64,000 nucleotides of DNA from JAVKBW01 sp964352715 (GCA_964352715.1 CAYGSU010000003.1:1-64000), one strand, 5' to 3'; shown: positions 43,401 to 51,045, counted from the first letter of the stretch. Translations and numbers: made by a program. The notes: generated from the letters alone by a model not told the origin.

Positions 43401-45799
43401 TTCGCGATACCGGCAACGGCTTTACCGTTACGGCCCGTGAAGTCGATGCCAATGGCGACCTGACGGACGGCAGTGCAGGCAGCATTATGACGGTGGGAGG
43501 CGGCATCGGCGTCAGGGGAACGCCGGAAAGCGGTACCGCTCACCAACTGGGGTATGACCCGACTTCGTCCGTATCCGAACAGGTGGTCGTCAGTTTCGAT
43601 GAGCCGGTAACGGCAGCAGACTTCACCTTCAGCAATCTGTATGCGAACGAAGGCGACAATCGCGGTGCGGCGGGCGACGAACAGGGCCAGTGGCAGGTCT
43701 TCAGTAACGGCGAACTCGTTGCGGAAGGTCTGTTCACGTCCGGCGGCAGCGGCCACACCGGCCATGTCGAAATCGATACCGGCGGCGTGGCATTCGATCA
43801 GATCGTGTTCATGGCGACGCCGTTCTCCGGCGGCAACCGGGACACGACGACTGACAGCAGCGACTACTATATCAGGGAAATCAACTTCAGCCGCGTGGTT
43901 CCGGGCGAATCCGAAGGCTATGACGACACGATTTCCGGCGGTGAAGGCAATGACGTGCTGTATGGCATGCAGGGCGATGATGTCATTGACGGCGGTACCG
44001 ACAATGATGTGATCGACGGCGGCTCCGGCGACGATATTGTGGTTGGCGGCACCGGTCAGGACTGGATCATGGGCGGCACAGACGGTGGCAGCCTCCAGGT
44101 AACGGAAAGCATGAACGTTACCCTCGTCGGGTCGGATGCCGGATACGACAACAGCTTCGGTTATTTCATCGCCGGCGAAGACGGCAACCCGGAATCCGGG
44201 TCGGTCATCTGGTCGAACGTCAACGCAACCGAGAGCGGGTCGACGCACAGCATCGTGCTCGATGGCTTTAATTCCAGCGATGTCGGTTTCTTTATCATCC
44301 CCGATGGCGCGGACCTCAATGCCAGTCTGACCGACGGTACGTCGGTGACGTTCACCCGCAATGATGACGGTGATTTGGTCGCGATGGCGAATGGCGAGGC
44401 GCTCGATGGTCGAGGTGCGGATGCCCTGTTCTCCGGGTCCGGCGATTTGAATGCCGACGGTCTGGTGCATACCAATGAAACCCAGGTCGGCAATCAGGCT
44501 GCGCTTGCGACGGCGACGACGAATACGGTCGCCGAAGCGGTGCTTGCCAACGATCCGGTCGCTTTCTGGCGGTTCGGCGAAGGCTCCGGATCCACGGCGG
44601 TGGATGCGACGGGCCATCATAACGGTATTTACAAGAAAGGCGCAGGTTCTGACGCCGATGGCGTACCGGGTGAAGAAGGCAGTCTCGGCGCCGGCTTCGA
44701 CGGCAAGAACGACTATATCGAAATTCCGCACAGCAGCGATTTCCAGCTCTCCAGCGGTACCGTCATGCTGTCTTTCAACCCGGCTGACACGAACGGAACA
44801 CAAGGGCTGTTCTCGCGGGATTCCCGTGGCTTTGACGGTGGCGGTCATCTGACGGCGGAACTACAGGGGACGAAGCTCGTCATTCGGCTGCAAAGCGAGG
44901 ATGAAAGCCATTACGTCGAAACCGATGCCGGCGCCATTGAGGCCGGGCAGTGGCACAACATCGCTTTCAGCTTTGGCGAAGGGGGCATGAACCTCTATGT
45001 CGAAGGCGCGCTGGTCGATCATAACGACTTTACCGGCGGTATTGCCGGCAACAGTGAACCCATTGTCCTGGGCGCCGGCAGCACGACAAGCGGCGATGGT
45101 GAGGCCGATGCATCGGAATTCTTCAAGGGCGCAATTGATGAAGTCGCGATCTTCAATACCGAACTGACGGATGTCACCCTGGGTGCGATTTACGAGCCGT
45201 CCTCCGGCGGTAGCGCTACGCCTGCGTCGACGACCGGCGGCGATGGCATGCTGGTCGAGCTTGGTTTCGAGGATATCGCCGGTGGCGGGGACCTCGATTT
45301 CAACGACCTGGTCGTCCATGTCGAACATTCAATTTCGGTTGGCGCGTTCGAATCTGGTGACCAGCTGTGGGGCGGCGTCGAAGGCGGCACGGGCGACGGT
45401 GAAAAGGATGTCTTCTTCTTCCGCGAAGGGGATGGCGTCGATACGATCCACGATTTCGAGGTCGGCATCGATCAGCTTGTCGTCAGCGGGTACGGACGTG
45501 AAGACGTGCGCTTTGTCTCCGATGGCAACGATACGATCGTTCGTCTGGGCGACAACGAAGCTGTTAAGCTGGTTGGCGTATCGGTTGACGATCTCGGTGG
45601 CGAAAGCGCAATGGCCGATCACGATGCCGATAGCAACAGCGACGGCGTATTGAGTGCCGATGAGCTTATCGACCTGCGTGAGGATCTGTTCAACGACGAT
45701 GGCGGCAATGCACCGTCATCGGAAGATGCGGGGATTGTATTCGTCGCACCGGTCGAACCCGGCCTCAATGACGACACGGGTGGCGAAAATTCTGTGTAA
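34472..45799 (+). CDS. Giant RTX/T1SS-143 repeat adhesin, type I secretion substrate
   Basis: This is a 3775-residue, very acidic, almost Cys-free exported protein, presumably a calcium-dependent surface adhesin. Residues 1-225 form two BapA/LapA-like prefix modules (VQPGQVLKTDFDIALAQITT and VPGQPLRLGFSLEDVEIIQT); TAAG at 223-226 and a Pro-rich linker to ~291 follow. Six T1SS-143 repeats alternate with six VCBS-like units (LLANDxLGAD, GQLTVNADGTWSY, DGDGDTSTATQ), arranged as two blocks of three. Each block ends in an Ig-like/RTX cap (RTX near 1299-1337 and 1449-1471, then 2531-2568 and 2680-2708). A DUF4114 domain (~2713-2925), RTX (2930-2960), an unassigned beta domain (2966-3145), RTX (3150-3207), a second DUF4114 split by a LamG domain (~3354-3582), a C-terminal secretion region and an EF-hand loop (DSNSDGVLSADE, 3720-3731) complete it. 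There is no Sec signal. Confidence 0.92.
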   Translation: MAITDQIESVGYANGADEAFNYIADDNPLAEQAIDINSPGAGQTVQVSVQPGQVLKTDFDIALAQITTQGELVRIELENGGVIELVGPSADAFAAQPPLLVQPSHVISSAAIRAEEEFTQDSSALDVPKPIAGATEEYTIVPGQPLRLGFSLEDVEIIQTDNDITLIFADGSQIIFVSLVDAAFSDSPPDLLMPNGSIVPASELIELASDISTYAETFGDIETAAGPSAPPSFAPVTNYGDVTLSPGINPINTTPDAPPSPGRTPSSPTPVSSAPPPPPVPPIPPPPPVDTLPTIAALDAEVFEASFTLNTDVAILDAFPSIDASSGLPSAQELGLPGDSEIDLDINFGADGAAATNPVVFTAGSVNTLNGLGLTSHGSAVTVQLEDDGKTLVAENANGEAVFTVTINGNATDGFTYAFTLQNPVDHLGSADDVLSLPFTVRVTDGDGSTATGSFSVSVVDDGLGAVSEDEIALDVKAAGGEVLEAGADTVANGLLANEFAQGEVGADGISISAISYTGANGNPATANVPTGGSVNVDTEYGSLTVAYDGTWSFTSIATDDLPVSGTLAAGFGYTVSDGDGDTATAEQPISIQTNDVPTISFGDDSAPQAVGGGVVDEDDITAAASLGSDGSQSGNEITQAIQVDFGANGAAASDAVVFTDDTVTALEGLGLTQNGNDISFVLSEDGTSITAQASDGGSVFTMSLADNGAAGYSYTFTLEGNLDHDAAQAENVLADLPFTVRATDADGDTVDGVIHIDVRDDVPIAIDDATVTLTEADGTVSTDLGAANLLANDELGADRAGVEIQSFGYTDTNGAASSAAAGETVTTQYGQLTVNADGTWSYQATTAADNLDTSVDDNFTYTIVDGDGDTSTATQAISIQDGTGPSISFGGSDAATGNSLVNETALDTAEDTGSGAGTAVATQTINIDFGPDGPASENPVTFDDSNIDALTALGLTADGEALSFTLSDDGTTLSATDAGGSPAFEISIAGDAESGFGYQFNLQGNLDHQGAGQGGAISLPFTLTARDADGSTQSASLNVNVTDDAPVAQDDAIQTVSDTQLTAGTDAGAANLLANDILGADDDGGAITGFTYTDANGVQQTAAAGDSVSTQFGQLQVNPDGTWSFEVDESVAGNLTEEQGDGFTYTIADGDGDTATATQDIRLGLPSTTSVALTVSGDGMEDQPIALDFDVTIGNPTLFSLDSIVLSDLPEGSKVFIGGVEQTIEGGSVTIQAADVSDVTFQAPADSGDDQPISATANVTSNENGAVSSAGASTDIVVRAVADGAKLQVQLGNVVSDDAGTDDEITGTDDAELLLGGAGSDIISGGAGDDAIFGDRFEGDVEIGLDITAGLIDQDGSESLSLMIAGLPASASLSNAAGDTIVLTNGAAVLTPEQLDGLTVTVPQTEADFEVTVSAQSVDVDTEQNFSDVSAPVFQTIAVSPAAAAGFGDDTLDGGAGEDQVFGEAGNDRGIFTVGEGGDGERYDGGIGDDTLVIRFTDADLQNPDILRELQEIRDFIANNADETTDSGAERTFEALGLTVQDWERIELDGPDIPELSVAGGSVDEDDLAAGSDETPETTTLSNSINVDFKVDGAADTDPLVFSADSSDTLNSAGLTSGGEAVTFVRSADGLTLTATTAGGQAIAEISITGDVENGFGYDFTLQGNLDQSGDSLTLPFSVVATDGNGDSITASFDIEIVDDVPLAVDDAAVAIDATVEDAVLTAGADEAANGLLANDTLGADAGSAEIATFSFTNGDGDIATANAGDTVTTAFGQLTVNADGTWSYNAVNLPADGTVSDDFSYTLMDGDGDISTAVQPISITNDAEPEIVIGSPEDPTPGATVDEDDLATATDQGTDQSDSASAGRPITIDFGEDGPADTDPVVFTSETIDSLNDRGLTANGGQAVSYTLSEDGRTISAEAADGEDVFTLAIEGDADTGFSYLFTLQGGLDHDAGDGENTISDLLFDVRVTDGDGTQATASITINIVDDVPVAVDDAAQTITEAGGEAGTDAGAANLLDNDQLGADGGQIVAFTYTDDQGATQIANAGQTVGTQFGQLTVNADGTWSYESTKAAANDGAAVNDGFSYMVQDGDGDQSTAVQPIVIQDGPGPKISFGDNPDAESGFGAVAEDDLRTAEDTGSDATPESTTINQVISVEFGPDGPAEEGAVVFSDATVDGLEALSLTADGEAVSFTLSEDGTTISAVDAGGSPVFEMALSGEGAGPYSYSFSLQGNLDHPEGLGANDLSLPFEVSVTDGDGSTSTAPISISIIDDVPVAVDDGVVTVGELDLAAGSDDGGVNLLANDTSGSDDDQMQIVSFTYSDADGIEQTVAAGSTVATQYGSLTVGADGSWSFEASPDAIAELGENALDSFTYTMQDGDGDTATASQNLVIEASVDPSALVTISGEGNEDERIDLSIDVTLVSPSPVLTVAGVTVSNIPSDATLFAANGSVLDTTSGSITLTVDQLEGLQIQAAGDSGLDINGLVATAHVENTVTGVVSDSAATGDVVVHAVADGAPVSATAEGAIGGDPGTDDVLVGGEGEDTIFGGGGDDQISGQGSDDVLYGDVYEGSGAVALNIDTGLVDQDGSETLIVTIDGFPAGAALTNANGDDLEISDNAIQLTQDQLAGLTLTAPEGTPAFDLDITVQTFDFDADDGSTDPSQIASTSVSIASFGAASPGDDTIEGGLGNDTIFGNEGDDVIYGNGGEETIEITHDWTVTDPLPSMSERREMAEEDVNGVDPANLSFAADHPVSVSFISEGAGYKNSLGYYKVGPNGEISDVQFVFENASDNILQPGQSVELNIDAGDQINFFIVADGSSANNYGSLSGGAYQFVDGDGNPATTATANPHLVYVGANGSVTPVNGPTYHAVGSDGNIGINPDSQQHTISGYNAETGGLQIAFEDLPALGDEDFNDLVIEVRAEPAVSFATDDDLIYGNDGDDVIFGNAGDDTIYGDDDDPGEAPATVETGTITADNVRDTGNGFTVTAREVDANGDLTDGSAGSIMTVGGGIGVRGTPESGTAHQLGYDPTSSVSEQVVVSFDEPVTAADFTFSNLYANEGDNRGAAGDEQGQWQVFSNGELVAEGLFTSGGSGHTGHVEIDTGGVAFDQIVFMATPFSGGNRDTTTDSSDYYIREINFSRVVPGESEGYDDTISGGEGNDVLYGMQGDDVIDGGTDNDVIDGGSGDDIVVGGTGQDWIMGGTDGGSLQVTESMNVTLVGSDAGYDNSFGYFIAGEDGNPESGSVIWSNVNATESGSTHSIVLDGFNSSDVGFFIIPDGADLNASLTDGTSVTFTRNDDGDLVAMANGEALDGRGADALFSGSGDLNADGLVHTNETQVGNQAALATATTNTVAEAVLANDPVAFWRFGEGSGSTAVDATGHHNGIYKKGAGSDADGVPGEEGSLGAGFDGKNDYIEIPHSSDFQLSSGTVMLSFNPADTNGTQGLFSRDSRGFDGGGHLTAELQGTKLVIRLQSEDESHYVETDAGAIEAGQWHNIAFSFGEGGMNLYVEGALVDHNDFTGGIAGNSEPIVLGAGSTTSGDGEADASEFFKGAIDEVAIFNTELTDVTLGAIYEPSSGGSATPASTTGGDGMLVELGFEDIAGGGDLDFNDLVVHVEHSISVGAFESGDQLWGGVEGGTGDGEKDVFFFREGDGVDTIHDFEVGIDQLVVSGYGREDVRFVSDGNDTIVRLGDNEAVKLVGVSVDDLGGESAMADHDADSNSDGVLSADELIDLREDLFNDDGGNAPSSEDAGIVFVAPVEPGLNDDTGGENSV

Positions 45800-45802
45800 G
45801 GG

Positions 45803-45823
45803 AGGGCCGGAGAATTCGGCCTT
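45803..45823 (+). terminator. Stem-loop between adhesin and exporter genes
   Basis: AGGGCCG and CGGCCTT pair over 7 bp with one G-T pair around a 7-base loop. The following TCTGT is not a proper T-run. It may partly terminate or protect the adhesin mRNA and so set lower expression of the exporter genes. Confidence 0.4.
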
Positions 45824-45978
45824 CTGTCCGGTCAAATAAAACCAAGTGTTTGGCAAGTAAACGTCTGAAAAAGGCTTTGTTTTTGAAGAGAAAATGAAGT
45901 CTTTAACGGATGTTTCCATTTGCGCGAACACAGGTTATGTTTTCCCGATACGGATTTTTCAGGATTTAGGGCTGCCCG

Positions 45979-48900
45979 ATGGCGAGCAACGGGAATCAAG
46001 GCGGCGAACCACCACCCGGCGGTGACGACAGGAAAGACAGCTTGTCGCGGTTGTTTGGCCGCAAGAAGTCCGTTGCCGGAAAAATGGCGGCAAACGGTGG
46101 CGGCCCCGCCTATTCAATGGACATTGACGATGACGACGAGACGGGAGCGGTCGAAGCGCCGGTTCCGTCGGCATCGAACGCTGCGGCTCGGGAAGTCTCT
46201 CAGGGGCCAACCCTTGCCGCGCTGGAAGAATTGCGCCGCGAGCTGGAAGCGAGTCTGCCTCCGCCGCAAACCGACCGCCCCCTGAGGGCACGTCGTTCCG
46301 GCGGCGAGACGACGGATCAAGCAGAACCAAAGATGCCTGCACCGGGGCCTGCTGCACCGGCGTCACCGTTAAAATCGGAAAAAACAACACCTACCAAAGT
46401 TGTGGCAAGGCCGGTCGCGCCGAAACAGTCGCCTGCGAAACCGGATGAGGCTTTACAGACAGATCAGCCCGAAGAGCCGGCCAGGGATCCGATCGCCGTC
46501 GATCAGGACACTTTGAAAGTGCAATCGCCCGGCCCCGATGAGGCGCAGATCGCCGAGCGCCGGCGCGTGCTGGCCGAGGCGGCGAAAGCTGCGGCAGCGA
46601 AAATCCAGCGGGAAGCCCGTCAATCCGTCGACGAGCCGGGGGATCAGCCCGATAGCGACCCAACAGCGCAAGACGAACCATCCTTGCCGGAATCAACAAT
46701 GGCGGCGGAAGCCGGACCGCCCTTGCCATCGACCGCAGATGGGTTGCTGAGCCGAGTTTCACAATCGTTCGATAGCGGGGCGGGAACCAGAGACCGCGAT
46801 CTGCTGGACCCGGATATCGTCAAGCTTCTGAACGCTGAAGGGATGGCCGAAGGTGACCGGCGCAGCCTGGAAAAGGAAAACGAACGGCGCACCGAAGAGC
46901 GGGATGAAGGTGAAGAACGTCGCGGGTCCGGGCCTCGCTGGCTCGTGCGGCCGAACCGGCGCACGACCGACGACCCGCTGCTTGGCTGCCTGACCATCCT
47001 GTGCACCTTGCTTGAACGCCCCATATCGGCAGAAGCACTGACGGCGGGATTGCCGCTTGAAGAAGGCCATATGACGCCGGATCTTTTCGTCCGCGCCGCC
47101 GAAAGAGCAGGTATTTCGGGCCGGCTGATACAAAGAAATCTCGACGATATCGCCAGGTTCACCTTGCCCTGCATCCTGTTGCTGAAGGACAAGCGCGCCT
47201 GTGTCCTGACCGAGGTCGGCAAGGGAGCGAATGTCAGGATTGTCCTGCCGGAAATGGGCACCGGCCAGCGCGAGGTTTCGTATCAGGAACTGAAGGAAGA
47301 ATATTTCGGTTATGCGATTTTCGCCCGACCGGAATTCCAGTTCGACCAACGGGCGGAAGAAACTCTTGTCAAGGACCCGAAGGGCTGGTTCTGGGGCACA
47401 ATCGTCGCCTCCTGGAAGCTGTATGTCGAAGTTCTGGTCGCGGCGATGCTGATCAACCTGTTTGCCATCGCCAGTCCGCTGTTCACGATGAACGTGTATG
47501 ACCGCGTGGTGCCGAATTTTGCCGAGGAAACGCTGTGGGTGCTGTTTGCAGGGGTTTTCACGGTGTTTGTGTTCGATTTTATTCTCAAGCTTCTACGTGC
47601 CTATCTTGTGGATATCGCCGGTAAACGGGCCGACACGAAAATAGCCGCCAGACTGTTCCAGCAGATGCTGGGCATGAAGATGGCGCATCGGCCGCCCTCC
47701 GCCGGCGGACTTGCCAACCAGATGCGGGAATTTGAATCCCTGCGTGAATTCTTTACATCATCGACCCTGATCGCGCTGATCGATTTTCCATTCATCTTCA
47801 TGTTCGTTGGCATCATCTTCGTGATCGGCGGACCGATTGCGATTGTTCCGGCTGCCGTCGTCTTCATCGTGATACCCGTCGGGCTACTGGTGCAGATGCC
47901 GATGAAACGGGCGGTGCAGGAAACCTTCCGCGAGGCGCAGCAGAAACACGCCATCCTGATCGAAGCTATCAACGGTATTGAAACCATCAAGGCAACGGCG
48001 TCTGAAGGCCGAATGCAGCGGCATTGGGAAACCTTCGTCAATCGGACGGCCAAGTCAGCCATGAATTCGCACCGCTGGTCGCAGATTGCGATGAACTTCT
48101 CCGGTTTTTCGATGCAGTTGGTAACCGTGCTGACCGTTGTTTTCGGCGTCTACCTGATTCAGGCGGGAGATCTGACGGTGGGTGCGCTTGTCGCCTGCAC
48201 CTTGCTGTCAGGGCGTGCCCTTGCCCCGCTCGGCCAGATCGCCGGTGTCGCCACGCGCTTCCATCAGGCGCAGCAATCGCTGAACGCGCTGGACGGAATG
48301 ATGCACACACCGGTCGAACGGCCGGAAGGGCGGACCTTTGTCCATCGTCCGAATTTCAGCGGTCATATTGAATTCAAGAATGTCGGGTTCACCTATCCGG
48401 ACGCCAAGACAACAGCGCTCACCGATGTCTCGTTCAACATTGAGACGGGTGAAAAGGTCGGCATAATCGGGCGGATCGGTTCCGGCAAAAGCACCATCGA
48501 ACGTCTGGTTCTGGCGCTGTATGAACCGACCGAAGGCTCGGTGCTGATCGACAATACCGATACAAGACAGCTCGATCCGGCGGATCTGCGCCGCAGTATT
48601 GGCGTTGTGCCGCAGGAAACGTATCTGTTCTACGGCACGGTTAAAGAGAATATTGCGCTCGGCGCCCCCTTTGCAGACGACGAAATGATCCTTCGGGCGG
48701 CGCGGATTGCCGGTGTTGACGAATTCACTTCGAAGCACCCGCAGGGTCTGGACATGCCGGTCGGCGAACGCGGTGCGAGCCTGTCGGGCGGCCAGCGGCA
48801 ATCGATCGGCATTGCGCGCGCATTGCTGCTGGACCCGCCGATCCTGATTTTCGACGAACCGACCAGTTCGATGGACAACACGACCGAAGGCCGCTTCAAG

Positions 48901-49080
48901 ACCCGCATGCAGACCCTGCTGCCGAACAAGACCATGATCCTTGTCACGCACCGGGCGTCGCTGCTGACGCTGGTTGACCGCCTGCTGGTAATGGATGGCG
49001 GGCGGATCGTGGCCGACGGGCCGAAGGGTGAAGTAATGGAAGCGCTTTCAAGCGGTCGAATTCAAACCGCAAAGGTCTGA
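45979..49080 (+). CDS. Type I secretion ABC exporter (LapB/LssB type) with long N-terminal extension
   Basis: This 1033-residue inner-membrane ATPase should export the adjacent adhesin. Residues 1 to about 320 are a disordered, charged and Pro/Ala-rich extension absent from ordinary exporters. A C39-like domain without the catalytic DCG motif follows (DDPLLGCLTILCTLLERP, to ~455), consistent with substrates that are not cleaved at a GG leader. Transmembrane helices occupy about 475-745 (SWKLYVEVLVAAMLINLFAI onwards). The nucleotide-binding domain shows Walker A GRIGSGKST (~828), signature LSGGQRQ (~935), Walker B ILIFDEPTS (~955) and the H-loop LVTHRAS. ATG 45979 follows AGGATTTAGGG. It lies 179 bases after the adhesin gene and 37 before the HlyD gene. 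Confidence 0.92.
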   Translation: MASNGNQGGEPPPGGDDRKDSLSRLFGRKKSVAGKMAANGGGPAYSMDIDDDDETGAVEAPVPSASNAAAREVSQGPTLAALEELRRELEASLPPPQTDRPLRARRSGGETTDQAEPKMPAPGPAAPASPLKSEKTTPTKVVARPVAPKQSPAKPDEALQTDQPEEPARDPIAVDQDTLKVQSPGPDEAQIAERRRVLAEAAKAAAAKIQREARQSVDEPGDQPDSDPTAQDEPSLPESTMAAEAGPPLPSTADGLLSRVSQSFDSGAGTRDRDLLDPDIVKLLNAEGMAEGDRRSLEKENERRTEERDEGEERRGSGPRWLVRPNRRTTDDPLLGCLTILCTLLERPISAEALTAGLPLEEGHMTPDLFVRAAERAGISGRLIQRNLDDIARFTLPCILLLKDKRACVLTEVGKGANVRIVLPEMGTGQREVSYQELKEEYFGYAIFARPEFQFDQRAEETLVKDPKGWFWGTIVASWKLYVEVLVAAMLINLFAIASPLFTMNVYDRVVPNFAEETLWVLFAGVFTVFVFDFILKLLRAYLVDIAGKRADTKIAARLFQQMLGMKMAHRPPSAGGLANQMREFESLREFFTSSTLIALIDFPFIFMFVGIIFVIGGPIAIVPAAVVFIVIPVGLLVQMPMKRAVQETFREAQQKHAILIEAINGIETIKATASEGRMQRHWETFVNRTAKSAMNSHRWSQIAMNFSGFSMQLVTVLTVVFGVYLIQAGDLTVGALVACTLLSGRALAPLGQIAGVATRFHQAQQSLNALDGMMHTPVERPEGRTFVHRPNFSGHIEFKNVGFTYPDAKTTALTDVSFNIETGEKVGIIGRIGSGKSTIERLVLALYEPTEGSVLIDNTDTRQLDPADLRRSIGVVPQETYLFYGTVKENIALGAPFADDEMILRAARIAGVDEFTSKHPQGLDMPVGERGASLSGGQRQSIGIARALLLDPPILIFDEPTSSMDNTTEGRFKTRMQTLLPNKTMILVTHRASLLTLVDRLLVMDGGRIVADGPKGEVMEALSSGRIQTAKV

Positions 49081-49117
49081 TCGGCAGGGGCTTTCGCCCC
49101 GGCATCAAGGATACAGA

Positions 49118-50431
49118 ATGGCTGGCAGCACCTGGGAAGACGAACTATCGAGCACCGAAGCCCGCGAAGGCGTCGCGGGCGCCAGTCGTGTTGCGCATAT
49201 CATGCTGATTACCATCGTGATGTTTTTCGTCTGCTTCATCGCCTGGGCCTACAACGCCACGCTGGAAGAGGTAACGCGCGGTGAAGGCCGTATCATCGCG
49301 TCAAGCCAGACCCAGGTCGTGCAGCATCTGGAAGGCGGTATCCTGCAGGACCTGCTGGTTCGTGAGGGTCAGATCGTCGAGAAAAACCAGGTGCTGATGC
49401 GGATCGAAAACAAGATCGCAGAAGCCGAACTGGCGGAAAAGCGGAAGCGCTATATCAGCCTGCTGGCGACTGCCGCCCGATTGCGCGCAGAGACTACCGG
49501 TTCGGATACAATCGAATATCCAAAGATTGTACTGGACCGGGCGCCGGACGTTGCCGCCAGCGAACGGCAACTGTTTCTGCGGCGACAGGAACAGCTTGAA
49601 CAGCAGATCCAGATTCTGAGGGATCAAAAGCGGCAGAAAGTGCAGGAGCTTCAGGAACTGCTCGGCCGAACTGACAGCCTGAAGCGGCAATTGCTGATTG
49701 CGCAGGAAGAAATTGAACTGATTGAGCCGCTGGTTCAGTCGGGGGCGTCTTCCCGTCTTGATCTGATCCGGGCCCGCCAGAAGATCGAGGATCTGGAATC
49801 GCAGATCGGGGCCACCCAGCTTTCCGTTCCGCGAACCCGCACCGCGATCAGCGAGGCCGACCGGCGTATCGAGGAAAAACAGTTTTCCTTCCGGGCTGAA
49901 GGCCAGCAGGAGCTCAACACGGCCGTCGCAGAGGCGAACCGGCTGGAAGAGGAAATCACTGCCGGGGTCGACCGGGTGACAAGAACGGAAATCCGCTCTC
50001 CCGTCCGAGGCACCGTCAACAAGGTGCTGTTGAATACAATCGGCGGGGTTGTGCGGCCCGGTGACGATCTGGTCGAAATTGTGCCGCTGGGCGATGCCCT
50101 GCTTGTCGAGGCCAGAATTCGACCGGCCGATCGGGCGCAGCTATGGCCGGGGTTGCCGGCGGTCGTAAAACTCAGCGCCTACGATTACTCGATCTATGGC
50201 GGTTTGGACGCACAGCTCATCGATATCAGCGCCGATACGATCACCGACGAACAGGGCGAAACCTTTTACCGCATTCGTCTGCGGACCGATCAGACCAGTC
50301 TGGGCGAAGACAAGCCGATCATTCCGGGCATGACCGCTTCCGTCGATATTCTGACCGGTGAGAAAACCGTGCTTCAGTATCTGATGAAACCCATTCTGAA
50401 AGCCAAGCAGAATGCGCTTCGCGAGCGATAG
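49118..50431 (+). CDS. HlyD-family membrane fusion protein of the type I secretion system
   Basis: This 437-residue periplasmic adaptor links the ABC exporter to the TolC-like channel. One N-terminal transmembrane helix (VAHIMLITIVMFFVCFIAWA) is followed by a lipoyl half-motif (GRIIASSQTQVVQHLEGGIL), a long coiled-coil hairpin (about 100-270, e.g. LEQQIQILRDQKRQKVQELQ), the second lipoyl half (RTEIRSPVRGTVNKVLLNTI) and a beta-barrel ending PIIPGMTASVDILTGEKTVL, which is the HlyD C-terminal signature. ATG 49118 has AAGGA upstream. It is the last gene of the secretion locus and is convergent with apt, 10 bases away. Confidence 0.93.
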   Translation: MAGSTWEDELSSTEAREGVAGASRVAHIMLITIVMFFVCFIAWAYNATLEEVTRGEGRIIASSQTQVVQHLEGGILQDLLVREGQIVEKNQVLMRIENKIAEAELAEKRKRYISLLATAARLRAETTGSDTIEYPKIVLDRAPDVAASERQLFLRRQEQLEQQIQILRDQKRQKVQELQELLGRTDSLKRQLLIAQEEIELIEPLVQSGASSRLDLIRARQKIEDLESQIGATQLSVPRTRTAISEADRRIEEKQFSFRAEGQQELNTAVAEANRLEEEITAGVDRVTRTEIRSPVRGTVNKVLLNTIGGVVRPGDDLVEIVPLGDALLVEARIRPADRAQLWPGLPAVVKLSAYDYSIYGGLDAQLIDISADTITDEQGETFYRIRLRTDQTSLGEDKPIIPGMTASVDILTGEKTVLQYLMKPILKAKQNALRER

Positions 50432-50441
50432 GGCCCGACGC

Positions 50442-50960
50442 TTATCCGCCGCTGAAGGACAGCAGACTTTCGACCGGCACATCGATCTTTGATCGGCCTT
50501 CGAGATCAGGCAATTCGATGATGCAGGCGCCTGCGCAGACAGTGGCGCCGACCTTTCTGCACAGGTCTACGGTTGCCCGCATGGTCCCGCCGGTGGCCAG
50601 CAGGTCATCCAGAATGACCACTCTTTGCCCGGGTTCAATAATCGCTTCCTGAACTTCCAATGTGTCTTCGCCGTATTCCAGAGAATACGAATGGCTGATG
50701 ACTTTTCCCGGCAGTTTCCCCGCCTTCCGGACCATCACGAATCCAAGCTCCAGCTCAAGGGCCAGCGGGGCTGCGGTCAGAAAGCCCCGTGATTCAATGC
50801 CGACCAGAACGTCGGGTTTGAACGGCTGTATCAGGTCGGCGAGCCTCGCCACACATTCTTTCCAGGCCGGCGGATGTGCCAGCAGCGTTGAAATATCGTA
50901 GAAAAGGATCCCGGGTTTTGGAAAGTCCGGAATCGTTCGAAGGTGTGCAGCAAGGTCCAT
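50442..50960 (-). CDS. apt: Adenine phosphoribosyltransferase
   Basis: This 172-residue purine salvage enzyme makes AMP from adenine and PRPP. It has FPKPGILFYDISTLLAHPPA at the N-terminus, VGIESRGFLTAAPLALELEL, and the PRPP-binding motif VVILDDLLATGGTMRATVDL. The length is standard. ATG 50960 is preceded by AGGAATG. It is a single gene reading against the secretion operon and divergent from the Mla-type operon. Confidence 0.95.
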   Translation of the reverse strand: MDLAAHLRTIPDFPKPGILFYDISTLLAHPPAWKECVARLADLIQPFKPDVLVGIESRGFLTAAPLALELELGFVMVRKAGKLPGKVISHSYSLEYGEDTLEVQEAIIEPGQRVVILDDLLATGGTMRATVDLCRKVGATVCAGACIIELPDLEGRSKIDVPVESLLSFSGG

Positions 50961-51045
50961 TCTTTTTCATTCCTGATTATGGATGCGCTAACGTATACAA
51001 CACCTTAGTGTTAAGACAACATGCCGACCCTTGGGAGATTGGTGG

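Noticed and set aside
38367..44092. Repeated GGxGxD-coding DNA resembling a tandem repeat array or CRISPR
   Set aside because: The repeats are in frame and encode RTX calcium-binding nonapeptides; there are no constant repeat/spacer units.
41057..44848. Very long open frame on the minus strand (about 1260 codons) inside the adhesin gene
   Set aside because: It is antisense to a repeat-rich, codon-biased gene; it lacks a domain, signal or ribosome-binding site, and its openness follows from the repeated Asp/Gly/Thr codons on the other strand.
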